From RUG14199 sp964629225 (GTDB lineage Bacteria > Bacillota > Clostridia > Oscillospirales > CAG-272), in contig CAZVQC010000009.1 of NCBI GenBank assembly GCA_964629225.1, positions 1 through 64,000 of the forward strand: a DNA stretch of 64,000 nucleotides, given 5' to 3'. Made by a program: the position numbers and the translations under genes. The notes below the pieces were generated by a model that made no database searches, was not told the origin of the DNA, and was given only the letters and a program-made list of their open reading frames with translations. Below are positions 43,097 to 49,575 of the stretch, piece after piece. The number at the start of each line of letters is the position of its first letter. Within the stretch, counting starts at the first letter, position 1.

Positions 43097-43795
43097 TTAT
43101 TCTTCGCGGGGGTCGATGTACTTGACAGCACTGTCGAATCTGCCGTACGTGCCCATTGCCTTCTTGTACGCTTCGCCGGGTTCCATGCCCTTCTTGATGA
43201 AGTCGGTCATTTTTCCGAGAGAAACGAATTCGTAACCGATGACTTGGTCGTCTGCATCGAGAGCCATTCTGGTGACGTAGCCCTCAGCCATTTCGAGGTA
43301 GCGAACGCCCTTCTTGTTGGTACCGTACATGGTGCCTACCTGGGAGCGTGTTCCCTTACCAAGGTCTTCAAGACCTGCGCCGACGTTGAGGCCGCCTTCG
43401 GAGAAAGCAGACTGGGAACGTCCGTAGACGATCTGGAGGAACAGCTCTCTCATTGCCGTGTTGATGGCGTCACAAACAAGGTCGGTATTAAGTGCTTCGA
43501 GAATGGTCTTTCCGGGGAGGATCTCAGCCGCCATAGCAGCGGAATGAGTCATACCGGAGCATCCGATCGTCTCAACAAGTGCCTCTTCAATGACACCGTT
43601 CTTGACGTTCAGAGAGAGCTTGCATGCGCCCTGCTGGGGTGCACACCAGCCTATGCCGTGTGTGAATGCGGAGATGTCCTTGATCTCGTAGGCTTTGACC
43701 CACTTGCCCTCTTCGGGGATAGCGGCAGGACCGTGATGAGGACCCTTAGCCACGCAACACATTCTTTCAACTTCGTTAGAATATGCGATGCTCAT
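43097..43795 (-). CDS. NifU-like iron-sulfur cluster assembly scaffold protein
   Basis: A 232-residue protein of the IscU/NifU N-terminal type fused to family-specific flanks. Cluster-ligand cysteines are expected at GWCAPQQGAC and ETIGCSGMTHSA (residues ~50-90). It is longer than ordinary IscU (~130), with an N-terminal extension starting MSIAYSNEVERMCC and a C-terminal tail, the form that accompanies the GGGtGRT protein. The start follows AAAAAAGGAGT, and a strong promoter lies at 43838-43866. No sufS or iscS gene is close by. Confidence 0.9.
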   Translation of the reverse strand: MSIAYSNEVERMCCVAKGPHHGPAAIPEEGKWVKAYEIKDISAFTHGIGWCAPQQGACKLSLNVKNGVIEEALVETIGCSGMTHSAAMAAEILPGKTILEALNTDLVCDAINTAMRELFLQIVYGRSQSAFSEGGLNVGAGLEDLGKGTRSQVGTMYGTNKKGVRYLEMAEGYVTRMALDADDQVIGYEFVSLGKMTDFIKKGMEPGEAYKKAMGTYGRFDSAVKYIDPREE

Positions 43796-43837
43796 AATAA
43801 ATTACTCCTTTTTTGGATATTTATTTTTACGAAAATC

Positions 43838-43866
43838 ATTCTACCACAAAAAGACGGGTAAATCAA
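43838..43866 (-). promoter_or_regulatory. promoter of the NifU-like/GGGtGRT operon
   Basis: TTGATT, 17 bp, TAGAAT with extended TGTGG on the minus strand, 43 bp before the start. Confidence 0.7.
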
Positions 43867-44028
43867 GAATTTTGATGAAAAACGGCAATTTTCAGCAAAA
43901 TACAGTAAGACGGCGCCGTCATCTTGCCGTAAAGGCGGCATTTTAATGCTTTTCTTCCGAGAATAAGACTCACTTTTGCCGCCGATACTACAAAAAAGCG
44001 TGATAACGGGCCAAAGGAGGATACTTGC

Positions 44029-44757
44029 ATGGCGGAATTAAAAAACGGTGAACGGGAAGATAGGGAGATGTCGGGAGATGAGGTCTCCGACAGTAGAGAG
44101 GACAGCTCAAAAAAAGCGGCGATACCCGCCGATATCGATGAGGTATTCAAAAGCGGAAGTGTCACCGCCTACGGACGGGGCAAGGCGATCCACTGCCTGT
44201 CGGTGATAGGGCAGATAGAAGGTCACTTCGTTCTGTCCGACGGGCAGAAGACCACAAAATACGAGCATATCATCCCGCAACTGGTGGCGATCGAGCAGAG
44301 CGATGAGATCGACGGGATGCTGATAGTCCTCAACACCATGGGAGGAGATGTGGAGGCGGGACTTGCCATAGCCGAGATGGTGGCAAGCATGACGAAGCCG
44401 ACGGTGTCTTTGGTTCTCGGAGGCGGACACTCCATAGGAGTCCCTCTGGCTGTGGCGGCGGACAGATCCTTCATCGTCCCATCTGCCACCATGACCGTCC
44501 ACCCGGTGAGGATGAGCGGCACCGTTGTGGGAGTGCCTCAAACTTACTATTATTTCGAGCGGATGCAGGACAGGATAATAAGGTTCGTGACGGAGCATTC
44601 AAGGGTAAGTGAGGAAAAGTTTCGGGAGCTTCTTATGAGAACGGATCAAATAGCCACCGATACCGGCTCTCTTATCGACGGATACGAAGCGGTGGAATGC
44701 GGTCTTATCGACCGCATCGGCGGTCTTGGAGATGCTCTTGCTTCTTTCGCAGAGTAA
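44029..44757 (+). CDS. ClpP-like serine protease (TepA-type)
   Basis: A 242-residue protein with a ClpP/crotonase fold. The GG-rich strand MGGDVEAG near residue 103 is followed by the nucleophile serine in GGGHSIGVPLA near 147. The catalytic histidine lies in MTVHPVRM near 165 and the acidic residue further on. It resembles the Firmicutes TepA/YmfB group rather than canonical ClpP, and the N-terminal ~45 residues are acidic and likely disordered. It sits alone, with no Clp ATPase nearby. The start follows AAAGGAGGATACTTGC. Confidence 0.88.
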   Translation: MAELKNGEREDREMSGDEVSDSREDSSKKAAIPADIDEVFKSGSVTAYGRGKAIHCLSVIGQIEGHFVLSDGQKTTKYEHIIPQLVAIEQSDEIDGMLIVLNTMGGDVEAGLAIAEMVASMTKPTVSLVLGGGHSIGVPLAVAADRSFIVPSATMTVHPVRMSGTVVGVPQTYYYFERMQDRIIRFVTEHSRVSEEKFRELLMRTDQIATDTGSLIDGYEAVECGLIDRIGGLGDALASFAE

Positions 44758-44822
44758 TGGCATCTGCGAGACGAAATAACGGGTATTTTAGCCCGCTTTA
44801 CAAGTTCTGAAATAAAACCGAA

Positions 44823-44886
44823 GCCCCGCCCGCAAAGCCTTGAAAAACGGCGTTTTCGAGGCCTTGAGGACGGGGCAACTTTTTAT
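44823..44886 (+). terminator. long terminator hairpin after the ClpP-like gene
   Basis: GCCCCG at 44823 pairs with CGGGGC at 44871, with a further inner stem (CCTTGAAAAACG with CGTTTTCGAGG), followed by a T run. Confidence 0.7.
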
Positions 44887-45671
44887 TAAAACGTGACGGA
44901 GAAGGCGTTTTTACAAAGCCCGGTGTCCGTGTCAAGGTCGAATACGGCACCGTGGGCTTCCATCTGCCCCTCCGACGGCTCAAAGCGGCATGGAGTGTGA
45001 ACTGTGAACTTGTGCAGAATACATTCGGTCTTAACTCCGAGAACTCCCGAATGGGAACCGCACATTCCCACGTCCGTAACGTAGCCGGTGCCGCCGGGAA
45101 GTACTTTGATATCCGCCGTTGCAACGTGGGTGTGAGTGCCGAATACCGCCGATACTCTGCCGTCAAGGAAATGACCCATTGCGACCTTTTCGCTGGTGGT
45201 CTCCGCATGGAAGTCGAGGACGGAAAGGTCGTAGTCTCCGCTGTGTTCTTTCAGCACCTTTTCCGCCCATTCAAAGGGGGATGCCACATATTCCGTCATG
45301 AAGGCGTTGCCGGAGAGGTTGAAGATCAAGATGCGGTAGCCGAGCACGTCTACTACGGTGCTGCCGCATCCGGGAGCACTTCCGGGAAAGTTTGCGGGAC
45401 GGACAAGCCGTGTGTCCGAGTCCAACATTCCGTACATCTCGTGTCTCTGCCATGTGTGGTTTCCGCCGGTGATGATATCCACCCCCGCATCGAACAGCCC
45501 CTCTGCACTTGTTGGAGTGATGCCGTTGCCGCGGGCACTGTTCTCTCCGTTACAAACAGTGAGCATGACGCCTTTTTCTTTTATGAAGTTTTTAAGCCGA
45601 GCTCTTTCAGCAAGATAGGAGACGCCTCCGTCTCCTACCGTGTCTCCGAGCGCAAGCACTCTTATTATCAT
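44886..45671 (-). CDS. ymdB: YmdB/TIGR00282-family metallophosphoesterase
   Basis: Calcineurin-type phosphodiesterase of 261 residues, a close match to Bacillus subtilis YmdB. The dimetal site is visible as LGDTVGDGGVSYL at the start, GENSARGNG near residue 42, GGNHTWQR near 71 and DFHAETTSEKVAMG then GTHTHVATAD near 150-185. In Bacillus, YmdB hydrolyses 2',3'-cyclic nucleotides and affects biofilm and motility decisions. It is the last gene behind a MinD-like gene and a methylglyoxal-synthase-like gene. Confidence 0.93.
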   Translation of the reverse strand: MIIRVLALGDTVGDGGVSYLAERARLKNFIKEKGVMLTVCNGENSARGNGITPTSAEGLFDAGVDIITGGNHTWQRHEMYGMLDSDTRLVRPANFPGSAPGCGSTVVDVLGYRILIFNLSGNAFMTEYVASPFEWAEKVLKEHSGDYDLSVLDFHAETTSEKVAMGHFLDGRVSAVFGTHTHVATADIKVLPGGTGYVTDVGMCGSHSGVLGVKTECILHKFTVHTPCRFEPSEGQMEAHGAVFDLDTDTGLCKNAFSVTF

Positions 45672-45686
45672 GTTTTTTCTCCCATA

Positions 45687-46124
45687 TCAGACGCTTTTGT
45701 TTCTTTTGCGTCTGTTATATTCGGATTTGGGGTTGACGATCTCTCTCCAATCGAGGTCTCCCCTGTCCAAAGCGCAGATTATGACCTCCGCCGTTGCAAT
45801 GTTGGTGGCAACGGGGATGTTGTGAAGGTCGCACATTCTGAGAAGCTCGTGCTCCGCTTCATTCGGCTGTGCCATAGGGTCGGAGGAACGGAAATACAAC
45901 ACCACGTCGATCTCGTTGTACTGGACCCTCGATGCGATCTGTTGAACTCCGCCCTGGGAACCTGCCAGCATCCGTTCTATTTCAAGTCCCGTGGCATCCG
46001 CAACGTACTTGCCGGTAACTCCGGTGGAACAGATATTGTGCTTTGAAAGGATGCCGCAATATGCGATACAAAACTGAGTCAGCAATTCCTTTTTTGCATC
46101 ATCTGCGATGAGTGCTATTTCCAT
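45687..46124 (-). CDS. methylglyoxal-synthase-like protein lacking key catalytic residues
   Basis: The 145-residue sequence has the MGS-like fold pattern (IALIADDAKKELL at the start, HNIPVATNIATAEVI near 115). In true methylglyoxal synthases the catalytic aspartate lies in GGDQQ; here it is GGVQQ. The histidine normally found in the P-H-(D/E)-P loop is missing: the loop reads SDPMAQPNEAEHELL and is about two residues shorter. So it probably does not convert dihydroxyacetone phosphate to methylglyoxal and may instead bind a phosphate ligand or regulate. It lies 15 bp before ymdB. Confidence 0.8.
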   Translation of the reverse strand: MEIALIADDAKKELLTQFCIAYCGILSKHNICSTGVTGKYVADATGLEIERMLAGSQGGVQQIASRVQYNEIDVVLYFRSSDPMAQPNEAEHELLRMCDLHNIPVATNIATAEVIICALDRGDLDWREIVNPKSEYNRRKRNKSV

Positions 46125-46179
46125 TTCTATCCCTCTTTTCTTTTTTGGTCTTATCTCAGCCGAAGCGGATAAGAAAAGC

Positions 46180-46956
46180 TCATATGACCTTTTTCTTTTT
46201 GATCCCCTTCAGTCTTTCGAACAGCTTGACTTTTTCGCCGCAGAGCCTTGCGGCAATGTTGGAAAATGCTATGTCGGCATCGCTTCCCACCGGAACCATG
46301 ACTCCCTTTTCGTGACTGAGCATCAGTCTGCGGTCGTAAGGGACGACTCCGAGAAGCTGAACGCCGCTTGAATCTATCGTCTCGAAGATGCCGGCTCTCG
46401 CTTCCTTCAAGGTCTCCTTGAATTCAAAGGCCGTGATGACAAGTCCTGTGTCGGACAGACCCGAATCCTCAAGTATCTGTTTCATCCTTGCCGCGCCTCT
46501 GTGGGAGGTGGGTTGATGGGATGCCACGATTATCGCCTTGTCCGCAAAGGACTTTGCTAGTATTTCGGGTACCGTGTGACCTGCGGCTGTGTCGCAGATG
46601 AGAAAATCTGCGCCGGATGCCTCTCCCACGGCATCAAGAGCTTTGATGAGACTGTCGGGCGAGATATCGTTGTCCCCGTGGCCGATGGAAACGTCGGCGG
46701 GAGCTGCCACAAAGGAGAGGCCCCTGTCGTTTTTTATCATCGCTTTTTCCGGGGGAACGGTTCCCCTTGCCACGTCTCCGATATCGTACAGTGAGATGTT
46801 TTCGATCCCCATGAAGAGGTCAAGGCACCTGTTTTCGAAATCAAGATCGCAAAGGAGCACGTTTTTTCCTTTTTCGGAAAGTGCACCGGCAATGCCGAGA
46901 GCTACCGTGGTCTTGCCGACTCCACCCTTGGAGGACGCCACAACTATCTTTTTCAT
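46180..46956 (-). CDS. MinD/ParA-family P-loop ATPase
   Basis: A 258-residue deviant Walker A ATPase. The start at 46956 follows AAAGGAGGAAGC, and the protein opens with KIVVASSKGGVGKTT, the nucleotide-binding lysines included. LICDTAAG near residue 115 is the Walker B-like segment. The last residues (LKGIKKKKVI) are basic and hydrophobic and could be a membrane-targeting helix as in MinD. No MinC or MinE gene is adjacent, and the partner genes here are MGS-like and ymdB. Some anaerobe MinD-like ATPases load iron-sulfur clusters, but no ferredoxin motif is seen. Confidence 0.85.
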   Translation of the reverse strand: MKKIVVASSKGGVGKTTVALGIAGALSEKGKNVLLCDLDFENRCLDLFMGIENISLYDIGDVARGTVPPEKAMIKNDRGLSFVAAPADVSIGHGDNDISPDSLIKALDAVGEASGADFLICDTAAGHTVPEILAKSFADKAIIVASHQPTSHRGAARMKQILEDSGLSDTGLVITAFEFKETLKEARAGIFETIDSSGVQLLGVVPYDRRLMLSHEKGVMVPVGSDADIAFSNIAARLCGEKVKLFERLKGIKKKKVI

Positions 46957-47049
46957 GCTTCCTCCTTTCGAAAACGCGCAAGCAAGCATTTTTTGTCCGC
47001 ACTTTGCCTAAACGCACAAAAACCGTATTTTATCTCATGTATTGTAATC

Positions 47050-47078
47050 AGTATAGCACAATGACGACTCGGTGTCAA
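47050..47078 (-). promoter_or_regulatory. promoter of the MinD-like/MGS-like/ymdB operon
   Basis: TTGACA, 17 bp, TATACT on the minus strand, 94 bp before the start. Confidence 0.75.
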
Positions 47079-47205
47079 CGAAAGAAAAGAAGGATTTTCG
47101 AAAAAATATTTTCTTTATCTTTTGGATCCGCCTTCGATTTTTTCCTGGTTTGCCGATAGCATCGGAAACGGCGAAATGGGCGCCGTCGCCGGCAGAAAAA
47201 GAAGA

Positions 47206-47229
47206 CCGAACCGCCAAAGGACGGTTCGG
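47206..47229 (-). terminator. terminator of rnpB
   Basis: CCGAACCG pairs with CGGTTCGG around 8 nt; on the minus strand it is followed by TCTTCTTTTTC, just past the 3' end of RNase P RNA. Confidence 0.75.
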
Positions 47230-47232
47230 AAG

Positions 47233-47572
47233 CGAGCAGATCTGTAAGCCGGGTTTTGTTATCGACTGTCATCTGTCTAGAACGTGCGTTACCGCACGTC
47301 TCAAGCCACCTGTGAGAATGTGTCGGGCAAACTGTCTCACTTGCGGTGTTGCTCCGGATAGGGTTTGCAGTTGCTCTCCGTTACCGGAAGAGCCGGTGAG
47401 CTCTTACCTCGCCTTTCCATCCTTACCGCTGAAAGCGGCGGTTTATTTCTGTTGCACTTTCCCGGGAGTCGCCTCCGGCGGACGTTATCCGTTATCCTGC
47501 CCTGCGGAGCCCGGACTTTCCTCATGCCAATACCTTTCGGCAACATGGCACGCAACAGTCCGACCTGCTCTT
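47233..47572 (-). ncRNA. rnpB: RNase P RNA, bacterial type
   Basis: The minus strand shows the universally conserved blocks in order: GAGGAAAGTCCGGGCTCC near the 5' side, GGGAAAGTGCAACAGAAA, and near the 3' end ACAAAACCCGGCTTA. The terminal stem pairs GAGCAG and CTGCTC. It has a perfect promoter at 47578-47606 and a terminator after it. The layout with P10.1-like and GTAAGAGCTCACC regions fits class A with Firmicutes features; I did not fold it. Confidence 0.95.
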
Positions 47573-47577
47573 TTGCT

Positions 47578-47606
47578 ATTATAGAACAATTCCCGCGTCT
47601 TGTCAA
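47578..47606 (-). promoter_or_regulatory. promoter of rnpB
   Basis: Perfect TTGACA, 17 bp, TATAAT on the minus strand, with transcription start at about the RNA's 5' end. Confidence 0.85.
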
Positions 47607-47620
47607 GTTTTGAATGGCAC

Positions 47621-47649
47621 TTGATTTTCCATTTGTGAGATGGTAAAAT
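47621..47649 (+). promoter_or_regulatory. promoter of the YgjP-like operon
   Basis: TTGATT, 17 bp, TAAAAT, divergent from the rnpB promoter with only 14 bp between the two -35 boxes. Confidence 0.7.
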
Positions 47650-47696
47650 ACTATTGAAAAAACGAGGGCTTTTGGCCGTAGAACGGGAGATCGGTT

Positions 47697-48422
47697 TTGA
47701 AAAAAGGAAGCACAGCCGTTTCGAAAAAGAAATTCGGGGATATAGAGGCCGTTATAACGAGGAAGTCGATAAAAAATCTCTATCTTCGGCCGTTCGCCGG
47801 CGGGACGGTCTCGGTCACGGCACCCCTTTGGGCAACGGATGAAATGATCGGGGAGTTCGTTTTGAAAAAAGCACAGGTGCTCAAGGAGTGGACCTCGGAG
47901 AAACGGAATCCCGGGATCGGGGATCTTGACGTCCGCCATGGTGGGGAGATATTTGTTTTCGGAATTCCGAGGAAGATCGAGATTTTTCCGAAAGGCGAGA
48001 AGGGCCTTGACAGACCCCTTGCGGAGTTTGACGGAAAGGGCGTTTCTGTCTTTGCGGATTACGATGCGGAGGCTATGTGGGCGGTGGAGAAGCTCTATGC
48101 TTCTCTTCTTTCGGAAAAACTTCCGGCAGTGCTTGAAAAATGGAAGGCTGCCACCGGCCTCTCGTGCTCCGGGGTCACCATTCGAAAGATGGTATCGAGG
48201 TTCGGAAGCTGTAACACGAAGACCCAGCGCATCACCGTCAATTCCAGACTCGCCTATTATCCGGAATACTGTCTTGAATACGTGGTGCTTCACGAGCTGT
48301 CTCACATTTTGTTCCCGGACCACGGGGCGGGATTCAAGGCTTTCGTAGCCGAGCATATGCCGGATCATAAAAGGGCTGACCGAGTGCTGAAACGGGGGTT
48401 TCCCATTGAAGGAGACGTATGA
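47697..48422 (+). CDS. YgjP-like zinc metallopeptidase domain protein
   Basis: A 241-residue protein of the YgjP/DUF45 family. The zinc site is VVLHELSHILFPDHG near residues 198-212, with HExxH and a third ligand histidine. The preceding region (RKMVSRFGSCNTKTQRITVN) is a family hallmark. It starts with TTG behind GGGAGATCGG. The downstream gene overlaps by 4 bp. Its substrate and pathway are unknown; it is a cytosolic protein without signal peptide. Confidence 0.9.
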   Translation: MKKGSTAVSKKKFGDIEAVITRKSIKNLYLRPFAGGTVSVTAPLWATDEMIGEFVLKKAQVLKEWTSEKRNPGIGDLDVRHGGEIFVFGIPRKIEIFPKGEKGLDRPLAEFDGKGVSVFADYDAEAMWAVEKLYASLLSEKLPAVLEKWKAATGLSCSGVTIRKMVSRFGSCNTKTQRITVNSRLAYYPEYCLEYVVLHELSHILFPDHGAGFKAFVAEHMPDHKRADRVLKRGFPIEGDV

Positions 48423-48961
48423 AAAAGAAGATCGAGGCGGGCAGTCCTGCCGATATTGAAAAAAGGGCTCCCTCGGAGAGGGCGGTCTATCGGTTTCTTG
48501 ACGCTCTTGGAGTAAAATACCGAAGGATCGATCACGAGCCGCTCTTCACCATTGAAGAATGTCAAATCATCGACGAGATGCTCGGAACAGAGCTTTGTAA
48601 GAACCTTTTCCTCTGTGACAGGGGGCAGAACAGATTTTACTTGTTGCTTCTTCCTGGAGAAAAACGGTTTGTGACGAAGGTGTTCTCTCCTCTTGCGGGG
48701 GATTCAAGACTCGCCTTTGCTGCCGAGGACAAGATGAGAGAATTTCTTGGGCTTACCCCCGGAAGCGTCAGCGTTTTGGGCCTTATGAACGACACGGACG
48801 GCAGGGTGAAACTGTTCATCGACCGAGAGGTCTTGGAGAAAGAATTCTTTGCCTGTCACCCATGTGTCAACACATCGAGCCTCGTTTTTCGGACCGAGGA
48901 CCTCGTCGAAAAGATATTGCCTGCAGTTGACCACGGTTTCACGGTGGTGGAACTGCCTTAA
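48419..48961 (+). CDS. ProXp/YbaK-type prolyl-tRNA-associated editing domain protein
   Basis: A free-standing aminoacyl-tRNA deacylase domain of 180 residues, related to YbaK, PrdX and the INS domain of prolyl-tRNA synthetase. Such proteins remove wrongly attached amino acids such as Ala or Cys from tRNA-Pro. The HEPLFTIEE strand near residue 40 and the substrate-positioning lysine in ELCKNLFLCD near residue 61 are present, followed by KLFIDREV. It overlaps the peptidase gene by 4 bp and is followed by a TetR-like gene after 14 bp. Confidence 0.88.
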   Translation: MKKKIEAGSPADIEKRAPSERAVYRFLDALGVKYRRIDHEPLFTIEECQIIDEMLGTELCKNLFLCDRGQNRFYLLLLPGEKRFVTKVFSPLAGDSRLAFAAEDKMREFLGLTPGSVSVLGLMNDTDGRVKLFIDREVLEKEFFACHPCVNTSSLVFRTEDLVEKILPAVDHGFTVVELP

Positions 48962-48975
48962 GAAAGGAGCCTTTT

Positions 48976-49488
48976 ATGCCGAATTCGCCTGCAAACAGAG
49001 TAGTTGAGGCTTTTCTTGAAATAATAGATTCGAATACCCCGGCAGATGCCGTCACTCCCGATATGCTGATGCAAAAGAGCGGAGTGGAGACGGGAATCTT
49101 CAGATATCATTTCTCCGGAACGGATTCCGTAGCCGCAAGGCTCGTAGAGAACGAGATCGAAAAACTGAAGAAACTGCACCCTTCCGAGACGGGGACAAAA
49201 GGGCTCGTAAAAAGCTATATGAGTTTTGTTTTCGAGCATCCGAATGCGGCATTCGGGCTTTGTACTTCGTCCATGAGAGACATCTTTATGCGATATCTTA
49301 CGGCGGCAGCAAAGGCGGTCAGCGTGAGAACTGTGGGACGGGTGTCCAAAAACTCGGAGGCGGACAGCGGAATACTTCTTCGGACGGCGGAGTTCTTTGC
49401 CTGCGGGATCAGAGGGATGATCTTGAAGGAGATAGATCACGGCCTTGCCGAGGATACTCTTGAAGATCTCACGCAGATTTCGTCCTAA
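48976..49488 (+). CDS. TetR-like regulator
   Basis: A 170-residue all-helical protein. The N-terminal ~50 residues (AFLEIIDSNTPADAVTPDML, then the recognition-helix-like TGIFRYHFSGTDSVAARLV) match the TetR DNA-binding pattern. The C-terminal ~110 residues would form the ligand and dimer domain, with three cysteines. The match is weaker than in typical TetR proteins, so 'TetR-like' is a cautious call. It is third in the operon with the peptidase and editing genes. The start follows AAAGGAGCC. Confidence 0.7.
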   Translation: MPNSPANRVVEAFLEIIDSNTPADAVTPDMLMQKSGVETGIFRYHFSGTDSVAARLVENEIEKLKKLHPSETGTKGLVKSYMSFVFEHPNAAFGLCTSSMRDIFMRYLTAAAKAVSVRTVGRVSKNSEADSGILLRTAEFFACGIRGMILKEIDHGLAEDTLEDLTQISS

Positions 49489-49544
49489 TGGACAGAATAA
49501 TACCGCAGGTCATCGCGGAAGCAGAAAAGACGGAATGAAAAAAC

Positions 49545-49568
49545 GGGCTGTGCCGAATGGCACAGCCC
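49545..49568. terminator. bidirectional terminator between TetR-like gene and thrS
   Basis: A 10-bp perfect stem (GGGCTGTGCC with GGCACAGCCC) around GAAT, with T6 runs on both strands, between converging genes. Confidence 0.85.
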
Positions 49569-49575
49569 GCCTTTT

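Noticed and set aside
44952..46046. 364-codon frame opposite ymdB and the MGS-like gene
   Set aside because: Antisense to two recognised genes and spans the gap between them; no family resemblance.
45687..46124. Plain annotation as methylglyoxal synthase
   Set aside because: The catalytic Asp in GGDQQ is Val and the His loop is changed and shortened.
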